A stretch of 64,000 nt of DNA from Microcoleus sp. FACHB-61 (GTDB taxonomy: Bacteria; Cyanobacteriota; Cyanobacteriia; Cyanobacteriales; Microcoleaceae), in contig JACJNY010000035.1 of the NCBI GenBank assembly GCA_014695295.1, positions 33,776 to 97,775 of the forward strand, written 5' to 3'. The position numbers and the translations under genes were made by a program. Positions 45,060 through 54,075 of this stretch are shown piece by piece. Within the stretch, counting starts at the first letter, position 1. Each line of letters begins with the position of its first letter. The notes beneath the pieces are model-generated. The model searched no databases, had not been told where the DNA came from, and was given only the letters and a program-made list of their open reading frames with translations.

Positions 45060-45333
45060 CTATTTAATACTACCGTCAACCCAAATAACACCTGCAACGG
45101 TAGCATTTTTTAAATTAGCCCCGTTAAACGGGCTCTAGATTAAATTAGCTTGAGTAAAATTAGCGCCTTGTAAATTAGCTTGCCGCCAAGAAACCCCGCT
45201 CAAATTTGCCCCCGATAAATTAGCTTCCCTAAAATTTGATTCTCTCAAATCTGCCCCTTGCAAATGGGCATTTGCTAAACTCGCGTACCGCAGGCGAATG
45301 CGGATCAAATCGCCGCCCGGAGACTGGTTAGTT
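45060..45333 (-). pseudogene. Pentapeptide-repeat protein remnant
   Basis: Minus-strand reading gives ANAHLQGADLRESNFREANLSGANL...QANLQGANFTQANLI, then an in-frame TAG at 45135-45137, then SPFNGANLKNATVAGVIWVDGSIK to the final TAG at 45060-45062. The A(D/N)LxX five-residue repeats identify a pentapeptide-repeat protein (right-handed beta-helix). No start codon is found before an upstream stop, so the 5' end is lost as well. The remaining ~230 bases to pyrF hold no convincing gene. Confidence 0.8.
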
Positions 45334-45563
45334 TACCGCAACTAATTGATTTGCTGCGGGTTAGGTGCAATCACTGGTGTAGCCAACCCGAAAATCATTC
45401 CTCATCAAACTGCTCCCAAAGTTACAGATTTCCTGCTCTTTACATTCTACAATTTTAAAAGATTCTTAATTTCAATTTCAACGGGGATCGGTTTCTTCCG
45501 GCACAACACCCCTCCCAGTTTGAGCTGCAATTTTTTAAATTCCCCTTACCTCCCTAACACACT

Positions 45564-47042
45564 ATGAGCGATCGAACCAACTTTTTCGATAAACTGTTAG
45601 CGGCTGTTGAAACCAATCAAAGTTTGCTGTATTTAGCCCTCGACCCCGACCCGGAAACCTTGCCCGCCCTGGTTTCCATGACTGGGGAAGAAACTCAAAC
45701 TTTTGTAACTGATTTGTTGTCAAAGCTAAAAAGTGCGATCGACCAAACAGCCGATTTAATCTGTGCCTGCAAAATCACCCTCGGTTTTTACCAATCTCTC
45801 GGTATTCCCGGTTGGGCATTGCTGCAAGAAATTTTAACAATTATTCCCCCTCACCTGCCAGTAATTTTAGATGCAAAACACTGCGATTTAAACAGCAGCA
45901 CAGTGTTTGCCAAAATTGTATTTCAAGACTGGCGAGTTGACGCTATTACTTTAAGTCCCTATCCCGGATTCGACCAAGTAGCGCCTTTTTTGTTATACGC
46001 TGGAAAAACTGTTTTTGTCCTCTGTGCCACCGCCAACCCGTCAGCGGCGGATTTGCAAGAATACCCGACGCCAAACAACCCTTTTTATTTGCAATTAGTC
46101 CGACTCTCTCAAACTTGGGGAACTCCCGAAAAACTCGGTTTAGAAGTAGGAGTAATGCCGGATATGTTAGCTCGCATCCGCAAAGAGGCTCCTGAACGCC
46201 TAATTTTAGTCGAAGGAGACATCCCCGTAGAAAATGACCTCACAGAAGAAAACGACCTCGCACAACTGCTGGCGGCTGGTTTAAGCAAGAATGGTGAAGA
46301 TTTATTGCTGCCAGTCCCCCCAAGTTTATTAGCGGGGAAAGAGCCGCGCCGAGAAATTGAGAACTTGCGGGATAGTATTAATAAACTGAGGCTGCGGGCG
46401 ATCGAAGGTAGCCCCACTTGCGAACTGTGGCTGCCCGATGTTTGCTTTTTGCAACAGGAACCTCACCGCGATTTAATCTTGCAACTTTATGACATCGGCT
46501 GCGTAGTTTTTGGCGACCACGTACAAGCATCGGGCGCCGTATTTCCATATTACATCGACTTGCGGAAAATTATCTCCATTCCCCAAATTTTTCATCAAAT
46601 TGTCAGCGCTTATGCAGACATTCTTAAAAACTTAAAATTCGATCGCATTGCGGGAATTCCCTACGGTTCTTTACCCACAGCAACCGGTTTAGCCTTGCGA
46701 ATGGAACGCCCGATGATTTTCCCGCGCAAGGAGGTGAAAACTTACGGTGCCGGCAAGTTAATTGAGGGGCATTTTCAGGCAGGAGAAACGATTGTCGTAG
46801 TCGATGACATTTTGATTAGTGGCAAAAGCGTAATGGAAGGCGCGGCTAAGTTAAAATCGGCTGGCTTGAATGTGGAAGATATTGTGGTATTAATCGACCA
46901 CGAACAGGGAGTCAAAGATAAGATGCAGGCCAACGGTTATCGCGCACATTCTGTGTTAGCGCTTTCGGAAATTGCTCAAACTTTGTATCAAGCAAATCGC
47001 ATCGATACCGAGCAATTTCAGCTTTTGACAGCCGAACATTAA
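45564..47042 (+). CDS. pyrFE: Bifunctional orotidine-5'-phosphate decarboxylase / orotate phosphoribosyltransferase
   Basis: A 492-residue fusion carrying the last two steps of UMP synthesis in one chain. Residues 1-270 are a type 2 OMP decarboxylase: LALDPDPE, CKITLGFYQSLG, catalytic-type ILDAKHCDL, and SPYPGFDQVAPFL. Residues ~300-490 are orotate phosphoribosyltransferase with IAGIPYGSLPTATGLAL, RKEVKTYGAGKLIEG and the PRPP loop TIVVVDDILISGKSVME. The order PyrF-PyrE is the reverse of the animal UMP synthase, as known for cyanobacteria. ATG 45564 lies just after an AT-rich, ORF-free stretch. A cluster of palindromes follows the stop. Confidence 0.93.
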   Translation: MSDRTNFFDKLLAAVETNQSLLYLALDPDPETLPALVSMTGEETQTFVTDLLSKLKSAIDQTADLICACKITLGFYQSLGIPGWALLQEILTIIPPHLPVILDAKHCDLNSSTVFAKIVFQDWRVDAITLSPYPGFDQVAPFLLYAGKTVFVLCATANPSAADLQEYPTPNNPFYLQLVRLSQTWGTPEKLGLEVGVMPDMLARIRKEAPERLILVEGDIPVENDLTEENDLAQLLAAGLSKNGEDLLLPVPPSLLAGKEPRREIENLRDSINKLRLRAIEGSPTCELWLPDVCFLQQEPHRDLILQLYDIGCVVFGDHVQASGAVFPYYIDLRKIISIPQIFHQIVSAYADILKNLKFDRIAGIPYGSLPTATGLALRMERPMIFPRKEVKTYGAGKLIEGHFQAGETIVVVDDILISGKSVMEGAAKLKSAGLNVEDIVVLIDHEQGVKDKMQANGYRAHSVLALSEIAQTLYQANRIDTEQFQLLTAEH

Positions 47043-47058
47043 AGTATAAAATATCTAG

Positions 47059-47175
47059 TTACCAGGCTCTGCCTGGTAATTAAGCTCCGGAGGCTTTGCC
47101 TCCAAAATTCTGTCTCGTTTGCCTTGTTTTAGTGGAGGCAGAGCCTCCTGAAAGGCGTTACCAGGCAGAGCCTGG
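47059..47175. repeat. Cluster of four palindromic repeats
   Basis: TTACCAGGC-TCT-GCCTGGTAA (47059-47079), GGAGGC-TTT-GCCTCC (47089-47103), GGAGGC-AGA-GCCTCC (47134-47148) and CCAGGC-AGA-GCCTGG (47161-47175). The second and third, and the first and fourth, can also pair with each other into one long hairpin between convergent pyrFE and leuB. Confidence 0.85.
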
Positions 47176-47196
47176 GAACGAGTAAAGGTAAATCAA

Positions 47197-48282
47197 TCAA
47201 CCTTGCAAAACTTCAATTAAAGCATCGCCCATTGCCCGACAGCCGACGAGTTTCATGCCTTCTGACATGATATCGCCAGTGCGATAACCTCGATCCAAAA
47301 CTTCGACAACTGCTTGCTCAATTTTATTAGCAGCTTCCGGCTGATTTAAGGCGTAGCGCAGCATCATTGCCGCGCTTAAAACTTGGGCGATGGGATTGGC
47401 TTTATCTTGTCCCGCGATGTCTGGTGCGGAACCGTGCACGGGTTCAAAAACCCCCGGCCCGCTTGCTCCCAAACTAGCAGAAGGCAGCATTCCAATACTA
47501 CCAGTTAGCATCGCCGCAGCATCGGAAAGAATGTCGCCGAATAAATTGCCGGTGACAATGGTATCGAACTGTTTCGGCCAGCGAATTAACTGCATGGCTG
47601 CGTTGTCAACGTAGAGGTGAGAAAGTTCGACATCAGGGTATTCGGAAGAAAGGGCAATAATACGATCGCGCCACAGTTGCGAAACATCCAAAACATTCGC
47701 TTTATCAACGGAACACAGCCTTTTGCCCCGCTTCCTGGCCGTCTCAAAAGCCACTCGCCCGATTCTGTCAATTTCTGACTCGGTGTAAGCCATCGTATTG
47801 ACACCGCGTTTTTCGCCTGTTTCCGTCTCAAAAATACCTTTCGGTTTGCCGAAATAAATGCCGCCTGTGAGTTCGCGGATGACCATAATATCCACGCCTT
47901 CGACAACTTCCCGTTTCAAACTAGAAGCATCAACCAATTGCGGTAAAATAGTCGCCGGACGCAAATTTGCAAACAATCCCAATCCGGCGCGCAGTCCTAA
48001 TAATCCAGTTTCCGGGCGCTGTTCGCGGGGCAAATTATCCCACTTGTAACCGCCAATGGCTGCTAACAATACTGCATCGCTGTTGCGGCATTTTTCCAGT
48101 GTTTCTTCTGGCAGCGGATTGCCTGTTGCGTCAATAGCAGCGCCGCCCATTAAAGCTTCTTGAAATTCAAAGCCGATGTCCAATTGTTGACCGACAAGTT
48201 TCAGGACATCTACCGCCACAGCGATAATTTCAGGGCCGATGCCGTCTCCTGGTAAAAGAGTGATGCGGTAGTTTTGAGTCAT
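47197..48282 (-). CDS. leuB: 3-isopropylmalate dehydrogenase
   Basis: A 361-residue NAD-dependent beta-decarboxylating dehydrogenase in leucine synthesis. Signature parts are [11 protein letters not shown] at the start, [13 protein letters not shown] with substrate Args, [24 protein letters not shown], and the metal-site [41 protein letters not shown] is the usual NAD-binding region. I choose ATG 48282 ([10 protein letters not shown]); the longer start at 48318 adds twelve residues that do not look conserved. The other leu genes are not in the window. It is transcribed away from the DUF4336 gene. Confidence 0.95.
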   Translation of the reverse strand: MTQNYRITLLPGDGIGPEIIAVAVDVLKLVGQQLDIGFEFQEALMGGAAIDATGNPLPEETLEKCRNSDAVLLAAIGGYKWDNLPREQRPETGLLGLRAGLGLFANLRPATILPQLVDASSLKREVVEGVDIMVIRELTGGIYFGKPKGIFETETGEKRGVNTMAYTESEIDRIGRVAFETARKRGKRLCSVDKANVLDVSQLWRDRIIALSSEYPDVELSHLYVDNAAMQLIRWPKQFDTIVTGNLFGDILSDAAAMLTGSIGMLPSASLGASGPGVFEPVHGSAPDIAGQDKANPIAQVLSAAMMLRYALNQPEAANKIEQAVVEVLDRGYRTGDIMSEGMKLVGCRAMGDALIEVLQG

Positions 48283-48492
48283 ATCTACTAAGTTGAGAAA
48301 TTTTTGCGAGCTTATCATTGTATCAGGACAAGCTAGCTAAAAATTCATTCTCGATCTCTTAGTCCGCAGAGGCAGACTTCGTTTGACTCTTAAGCGGTTT
48401 CAACCGCCGATTGATAAAGACGATAACTTAATCTATAACTAACAATAGTTCGATCGCACGCACGTACAAAAAAATCGGCAAGGAGTCGCGGA

Positions 48493-49698
48493 GTGGCAGA
48501 GGACGAAGGCATACCAACATCAGCACAGATTGATTCTCGGGACTATTCTTGGGCCTTTTGGCCAGTCGTCCCCCTCTATCCCTACAGCAAGCGGCGCACC
48601 ATCCGCAAGGAAATAGTCAAGGACACAATCTGGATTTTTGACCAAGTACAAGGCATTTTCTACGTTGTCGTCCCGATTCGGATGACAGTAATTAAATTAG
48701 AACCCGAAGGCCTTCTCGTCTACGCCCCCGTTGCACCGACTCCTGAGTGCATCCGCTTGGTAAAGGAGTTAGTAGCAGAGCACGGCGAGGTTAAGTACAT
48801 CCTGCTGACAACGGTTTCGGGCATCGAGCACAAGGTTTTTGTCGGCCCCTTTGCGAGGAGTTTTCCTGAAGCGCAGGTGTTGGTAGCCCCGCAGCAGTGG
48901 AGTTTCCCCGTGAATTTGCCGCTGAGTTGGCTGGGTTTGCCGGCGAAACGCACCTCTGTACTGCCCTTTGACAGCAGCAACACGCCGTTAGCCGATCAAT
49001 TTGACTGGGCAATTCTCGGCCCACTCGACCTCGGTTTGGGCAGATTTGCTGAAGTTGCGTTATTTCACAGACGATCGCGCACGCTGATGCTAACAGATTC
49101 CATAGTTTCCATTCCCGAAAATCCGCCCGCGATCGTCCAACTCGACTCGTACCCGCTGCTGTTTCACGCCAAAGACAGCGCTTTGGAGACGGTGGCAGAC
49201 ACCCACGAAAATCGGCGCAAAGGGTGGCAGAGAATCGCCTTATTTGCCATGTATTTTACGCCTAGCGTGCTGGAAGTGCCGCCGTGGTCGGAGGTATTTG
49301 ACAACGCAGGCAAAGCGCCAGAACGCTCTAGGAAAGCTTATTTCGGGTTGTATCCCTTCAAGTGGAAAACACATTGGGAGCGATCGTTTGAGGCTTTGCG
49401 GGGAGGAGGGCGGTTGTTTGTCGCGCCGATTTTGCAGACTTTGATTCTCAACCGCGCGCCGAGGGAAACTCTCGATTGGGTGGATAAAGTGGCGAGTTGG
49501 GACTTTGAAAAAATTGTACCTTGTCACTTCGATGGTGCGATCGACTCCCGGCCGCGTGAATTTCGGCAAGCATTCTCATTTCTGGAAAAACACTCGCCTG
49601 TTAATTCCTTACCCGAAGACGATTTTAAATTGCTCAGGCAGATTGATGCGGGTTTGAATAAAACTGGTTTGGTTCCCCCTGCGAAAGACAAGGTTTAA
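48493..49698 (+). CDS. DUF4336 family protein (metallo-beta-lactamase-like fold)
   Basis: A 401-residue soluble protein beginning WAFWPVVPLYPYSKRRTIRKEIV and continuing with WIFDQVQGIFYVVVPIRMTVIKL, the DUF4336 pattern of cyanobacteria and plants. The family is distantly related to metallo-beta-lactamases, though the standard HxHxDH motif is replaced here (GIEHKVF, and a later VPCHFDGAID). The GTG start at 48493 is supported by AAGGAG seven bases upstream. The stop overlaps the first base or two of a tandem repeat. Function unknown; plastid homologues suggest a photosynthesis-related role, which is inference. Confidence 0.82.
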   Translation: MAEDEGIPTSAQIDSRDYSWAFWPVVPLYPYSKRRTIRKEIVKDTIWIFDQVQGIFYVVVPIRMTVIKLEPEGLLVYAPVAPTPECIRLVKELVAEHGEVKYILLTTVSGIEHKVFVGPFARSFPEAQVLVAPQQWSFPVNLPLSWLGLPAKRTSVLPFDSSNTPLADQFDWAILGPLDLGLGRFAEVALFHRRSRTLMLTDSIVSIPENPPAIVQLDSYPLLFHAKDSALETVADTHENRRKGWQRIALFAMYFTPSVLEVPPWSEVFDNAGKAPERSRKAYFGLYPFKWKTHWERSFEALRGGGRLFVAPILQTLILNRAPRETLDWVDKVASWDFEKIVPCHFDGAIDSRPREFRQAFSFLEKHSPVNSLPEDDFKLLRQIDAGLNKTGLVPPAKDKV

Positions 49699-50010
49699 TC
49701 TTACATCTTGCACGATTGTTAAGAACAGGCAAGATGCCTGTTCCACAAAACTCAATTTTATTGTGGAACGGGCATCTTGCCCGTTGCTAAACAGGTAATT
49801 GAGAATAGTGCAACATCTCAGTTTAATCTTACATCTTGCACCATTCTCAAGAACAGGCAAGATGCCTCCTGTTCCACAAAGAATGAATTTCTTTCTTGTG
49901 GAACGGGCATCTTGCCCGTTGCTAAACAGGTAATTGAGAATAGTGCAACATCTCAGTTTAATCTTACATCTTGCACCATTCTCAAGAACAGGGAAGATGC
50001 CTGTTCCACG
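49697..50010. repeat. Tandem 128/135-bp palindrome-rich repeat, ~2.4 copies
   Basis: Copies start at 49697, 49825 and 49960 (partial), each with AATCTTACATCTTGCAC. Every full copy holds two palindromes, GAACAGGCA-AGA-TGCCTGTTC and AACGGGCA-TCT-TGCCCGTT. The first copy overlaps the DUF4336 stop codon. Spurious ORFs with GILPVAKQVIE come from this repeat. Confidence 0.88.
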
Positions 50011-50021
50011 ATGAGTCCCTC

Positions 50022-50102
50022 GATCCCCCCTAGCCCCCCTTAATAAGGGGGGGACAAGAGTCCGATCGAAGTCCCCCTTCTTAAGGGGGATTTAGGGGGA
50101 TC
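50022..50102. repeat. GATCCCCC inverted repeat element
   Basis: GATCCCCCCTAGCCCCCCTT at the left and a matching AAGGGGGATTTAGGGGGATC at the right, with inner CCCTTAATAAGGG and CCCTTCTTAAGGG palindromes. A common kind of palindromic repeat in cyanobacteria, here between convergent genes. Confidence 0.75.
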
Positions 50103-50174
50103 TAGACTCAGGTAAAACCGATATTTATCAAGGATTTGGGCCTTAAGTTGACACCAATAGGCAATGCCGTGCCC

Positions 50175-51968
50175 TTACCTTTCGCACTTAAACTCATCAA
50201 ACTTCACCACTTCCGATTCGGGTTTCCGCGTATCAAAATAGTAGCTGCTAACCGTACCTTCCCCCGTATCAAAAATAGTAAAAGCCGTAATATCGTTGCT
50301 ATCAATATACGGCAGCGGCCGCCCGTCTTCTCCCAACAAAGGCGCAACAGTCGGCACCACAGGTTCCAATCCGTTCGGGTCTCCAATAGCGCTGTAATCT
50401 TCCCGATATGCCGGCGGCACAAATCGGCGCTTTTCCCCCGCAAAAGCACCGTAACTGTTGCCAACATTAGAAGTCTCCAAAAAGTGCATTCCGCTGGAAC
50501 TTACAAACCGATTCCACAAGTGCGAATGCCCGTAAAATACCAACTGCACCCCCGCTGTTTCTAGTAGCGGCACTACATCCCGAATCAGATAATCTTGCGG
50601 TTTCGGATACTCGTAACGCACCATTTTAATCTCGCCATTCTCAGCGCGATCGACTATTTGCACTGGATCAGTATAAGCAGGTACAATATTGTCACCCAGA
50701 GAATGTGGCGGGTAGTGAAACATCACAATTTTATATTTTGCCTGCTGGAATTCCGCACTCTTTAACTCTTTTTGCAGCCAAGTATATTGAGCGCTGCCCT
50801 TGACAATCGGCTCAAAAATATGCTGTCCGTATCCCCATTTTTCGGGATTATTAAAATCTTCGTCCCGTTCGCGATACCTGCCTCTGGCACCCGGATCTAA
50901 ATTCGGAGTCCGCCAGATATTCGCAACATACAAAGTTACTAACCGCACGTCCCCAAAAGTCACAGCATAGTAATTTTTGCCTCCCGGTAAATTGAAAATC
51001 TCGTCATAGGTATCGCTATTAAAACTATTGTTTTTTAGCCATGTTTCCCGCACTGAAGAGTCATACTTGGGATTCAAAGAGGCAGCACGTTGAGCGTATA
51101 TTTTCTCGGCAGCGGCGCGGGGAAAAGGATCATTAAATTGGTCATCAAGCTTGCTGTTGGTGGCAAACCTGCCCATGATTTCGTGATTGCCAATGGCGGG
51201 GAATAAAGGCGCGTGTTGGATCAGTTCGCCGCCGCTGTAAACGGTTTTGATGCCTTTTTTGTCCAGTTCGGAAAATGCGCGACCTTGCAGAGCGGGAAAG
51301 AAGGCGCGGCCTCGGTAGTCGTCAAACCATTCAGAAGCGCGATCGGGTATATTAATTAAATCCCCTGCCATAAAAACCGCGTCAACTCTCCCAATTGTTT
51401 CGGTTACTTTCTGGAGGTTTGCTGCTGTCATAGGCATCAATTGATGGTCGGAAGTGAGGAGAATTTTGAGCGCACTTCCTGCTGCTGGTGTGGGAGAAAG
51501 AGTGAAAACTTTGCTGCTGACAGATGCGCCGTCTTTCCTTTCGCTGGTGACTCGATAAGGAATGCGAACACCGGGCATTAAATTGGGGACTTCTGCTTCG
51601 TGGCGCCAGATGTCGCGGACAATTGGATTGCTGTTAATTATGCTTTGTTTGATTTCATCGGAAATGCGCGAGTCTTTGTCTTCGCGAGTGCGGCTTAGCT
51701 TGGTAGTATTTGCAGCCGCAATTTCATTCAAATTTTCGCCGTAAGCAACAGTGTTGCGAGTACCGGCAAAGTCGGTAAACCAGACAACTCGCACCGAGTT
51801 TACTGTTGGGCGTTGCAGAAACGGATCGGTTAAAAGCTGAGGTTTGTTAAGATAATATTGCATAATGAAACCTAGCAATATGACAATCAAAATTAAAACA
51901 GCAAAAAACCAGGGATTGCGGGGCAAATCTCTATGATTTTCTAATTGCTCGGGCAAGGGTGTCAACAT
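50175..51968 (-). CDS. Membrane-anchored metallophosphoesterase (purple acid phosphatase-like)
   Basis: A 597-residue protein with an N-terminal membrane anchor (WFFAVLILIVILLGFIMQYYL, ~20-40) and a large outside domain. Calcineurin-like metal motifs are in place: LTSDHQ in the place of the first DxH, AGDLINIPDR, the GNHEIMGRF segment, MFHYPPHS and YGHSHLWNRF. The stretch before the catalytic domain (~60-170) looks like the fibronectin-like part of purple acid phosphatases. It probably hydrolyses phosphate esters outside the plasma membrane. Substrate unknown. No Pho box could be assigned. The ATG at 51968 is followed by the anchor at the right distance. Confidence 0.85.
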   Translation of the reverse strand: MLTPLPEQLENHRDLPRNPWFFAVLILIVILLGFIMQYYLNKPQLLTDPFLQRPTVNSVRVVWFTDFAGTRNTVAYGENLNEIAAANTTKLSRTREDKDSRISDEIKQSIINSNPIVRDIWRHEAEVPNLMPGVRIPYRVTSERKDGASVSSKVFTLSPTPAAGSALKILLTSDHQLMPMTAANLQKVTETIGRVDAVFMAGDLINIPDRASEWFDDYRGRAFFPALQGRAFSELDKKGIKTVYSGGELIQHAPLFPAIGNHEIMGRFATNSKLDDQFNDPFPRAAAEKIYAQRAASLNPKYDSSVRETWLKNNSFNSDTYDEIFNLPGGKNYYAVTFGDVRLVTLYVANIWRTPNLDPGARGRYRERDEDFNNPEKWGYGQHIFEPIVKGSAQYTWLQKELKSAEFQQAKYKIVMFHYPPHSLGDNIVPAYTDPVQIVDRAENGEIKMVRYEYPKPQDYLIRDVVPLLETAGVQLVFYGHSHLWNRFVSSSGMHFLETSNVGNSYGAFAGEKRRFVPPAYREDYSAIGDPNGLEPVVPTVAPLLGEDGRPLPYIDSNDITAFTIFDTGEGTVSSYYFDTRKPESEVVKFDEFKCER

Positions 51969-52279
51969 AAGTCATTAGCCATTATTTTGTAGGGGGGTTT
52001 CACCAGCCAAATAGAACTCCCCCCTCAAATACATATAAACCCGCCCCGCCAACTTTAAATTTTAAACTACCAACGTTATCAAAAAGTTAAGAAATTAGTA
52101 AAATATCTCACATCTAACAAAAATCTACTATTTTTTCACATCTTCCGATCTCTCCATTCTCTTTCTCTGCGCCCTCTGCGCCCTCTGCGGTTCATTAAAA
52201 AAAATCTTTCTCAAAAATGCTTGAGACTTGCGATATAACATTCTTAACACCCTTCCTTCAATCTAAAATCTAAAATCCC
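51969..52279. other. Intergenic region with several dispersed repeats
   Basis: Contains a GTAGGGGGGTTTCACC / AAACCCGCCCC pair (51992-52047), a CTCTGCGCCCTCTGCGCCCTC direct repeat near 52167-52187, and at 52260-52277 a AATCTAA heptamer array that ends right before the next gene's ATG. No ORF or RNA gene seen. Confidence 0.6.
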
Positions 52280-53257
52280 ATGACTCGCCACCTTCTCAAG
52301 GCTAACTGCAAAACCGTACACTTGGGCGGTTTCTCTCCAAATATCGAACCTGCTTTAAGCGTCGATTCGGGCGATCGCATCGATATCGAAACCTATTCAG
52401 GATATTATGTTGCTGACAAGGCCCCGCCGGAATTTCTCACCCCTGAATTTTTAGATATTTGTCAGAATTTGCCTCCCAACCGCAAAGTAGGCCCTGGGCC
52501 CCACTTGCTGACAGGCCCGATTTATGTTAACAACGCCGAACCGGGAGACGTTTTAGAAATTCACATTGAAGAGGTTTACCCGAGTTTACCAGTAGGATTT
52601 AATGCAATTCGGCCCGGGTGGGGAGCTTTACCGGAGTATTTTTCCGAACCTAAATTGCGGTTTATTCCGCTAGATTTAGAGCAAAAAATTGCTGAATTTC
52701 CCCCAGGTAGCGGCATTCGGATTCCCCTGCATCCTTTTTTTGGCATTATCGGCGTTGCCAATGCAGAAATTAACCGTTCTTCTATTCCTCCAGAGCGCTA
52801 CGGCGGCAATATGGACAATCAGGAACTCCAACCAGGAACGCGGTTATTTTTACCTGTTTTTCTGCGCGGCGGTTTACTGTCCATTGGCGACGGACATTCG
52901 GCACAAGGAGACGGTGAAGTTGACGGTACTGCCATTGAAACTTCGATGAACGGGACTATTCAAATCATCTTACGCAAGGATTTTATTTTGATGTTTCCGT
53001 TTGCAGAAACGCCCACTCATATTGTAATTATGGGATTCGGTAGAACATTAGATGAAGCGTTTGAGATGGCGGTCAAACAGACGGTTTATTGGTTGCAAAC
53101 TTTTGCGGGTTTCCAAGAAGAAGAGGCTTATGTTTTGTGTTCCATTGCCGTAAATTTTCGGATTACGCAGGCTGTCAACAATCCTCAGAAAGGAGTTCAC
53201 GGAATGATGCCCAAGTGTATTTTGCCGGAGGTGAAAATTATTGGTCACCGAGTTTGA
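52280..53257 (+). CDS. Acetamidase/formamidase family protein
   Basis: A 325-residue amidase of the FmdA/AmdA family, which releases ammonia from short amides. Family features visible are the N-terminal HLLKANCKTVHLGGFSPNI, GPHLLTGPIYVNNAEPGD, FGIIGVA, and the metal-binding-type GDGHSAQGDGEVDGTAIET. It is slightly shorter than the Methylophilus enzyme but complete for the bacterial type. The ATG at 52280 has no ribosome site; an AATCTAA array lies there. Substrate among small amides cannot be fixed. Confidence 0.88.
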   Translation: MTRHLLKANCKTVHLGGFSPNIEPALSVDSGDRIDIETYSGYYVADKAPPEFLTPEFLDICQNLPPNRKVGPGPHLLTGPIYVNNAEPGDVLEIHIEEVYPSLPVGFNAIRPGWGALPEYFSEPKLRFIPLDLEQKIAEFPPGSGIRIPLHPFFGIIGVANAEINRSSIPPERYGGNMDNQELQPGTRLFLPVFLRGGLLSIGDGHSAQGDGEVDGTAIETSMNGTIQIILRKDFILMFPFAETPTHIVIMGFGRTLDEAFEMAVKQTVYWLQTFAGFQEEEAYVLCSIAVNFRITQAVNNPQKGVHGMMPKCILPEVKIIGHRV

Positions 53258-53413
53258 GGTAGTATGGTAACACACGCTCGACAAAAAACTTAAGATTGCG
53301 ATCGCACAATCTACACAAATTTGTCACTGCTGTGGTCGATCGGGATCGCGATGCTCTTGACAATTAAGCTTAAAATGGGATAAGTTACAAAATCTACCTA
53401 AATCGAACTCAAC

Positions 53414-53698
53414 ATGAAAAACCAGACTGACGATGTTGCCAAAAAAGATTTAGTCGATCGAGCTTTTGAAAATGCAGCAATACCCGATCCGACAGCGTGG
53501 GTGCACGAACATTATTTTCTGGCTAATTTCGCCGAGACTCTGGCCCACATCCAAGAACATATGTCTGAAGACAGTTGCGAAATCGGCGAGAATGGTGAGT
53601 CGGGTGAGGGGAGATTATCGATCGATGCCAAAATTAGAGATATGTTGAAAACTACTTTTAGCGACGACGGCTGGCAATATGTCGAAAGTTTATTGTGA
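53414..53698 (+). CDS. Hypothetical protein, 94 residues
   Basis: A small acidic protein (KKDLVDRAFENAAIPDPTAW near the start, ending SDDGWQYVESLL). No family or motif recognised and no membrane segment. It stands alone after the acetamidase gene; codon use looks coding and the ATG is 13 bases after an A/T-rich region with weak purines. Confidence 0.6.
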   Translation: MKNQTDDVAKKDLVDRAFENAAIPDPTAWVHEHYFLANFAETLAHIQEHMSEDSCEIGENGESGEGRLSIDAKIRDMLKTTFSDDGWQYVESLL

Positions 53699-53845
53699 GT
53701 TTGGTAAAATCCCTAAGTATTTGTACCTTCATAACTTGCTCTCGTAAATTATACCAGTTTAAAAAAAGAATGCAACTGTAGGCCCGTGCTCCCAACCCTT
53801 AGATCGTCACTCATTCCTAACTTTTTAATTCTTTAATCTAACACC

Positions 53846-53971
53846 TCAAATAGTATCAGTTTCGTCCCCCAACACTAACTCCCCACTCAGAGTGTCTGGG
53901 GGCATTTTCACCACAACTTGATCCGCGCCGAAACGGATACTTGCGAACGGCTTTTGTCGGGGGTAGATCAA
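53846..53971 (-). pseudogene. Possible short ORF or 3' remnant, 41 residues
   Basis: A frame starting from TTG 53971 reads IYPRQKPFASIRFGADQVVV and on to MPPDTLSGELVLGDETDTI, protein-like in pattern, with an upstream in-frame stop. It may be a small gene with a weak start or the tail of a lost one. The rest of the 377-base gap (53699-54075) holds only AT-rich sequence. Confidence 0.3.
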
Positions 53972-54075
53972 AATTTTAGACTAAGGTTCAAGATTCCAGA
54001 TTCACCTGTGGAATAAATCTAAAATTTCCAATTTCAAATCTCAAATTGACTGACGTACTTGTGATGTAGGCTACT

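Noticed and set aside
45346..45567. 73-residue plus-strand ORF upstream of pyrF
   Set aside because: No protein-like pattern, overlaps the pyrF start, and looks like chance in AT-rich sequence.
49777..50043. ORF with duplicated GILPVAKQVIENSATS
   Set aside because: Product of the 128/135-bp tandem repeat, no gene context.
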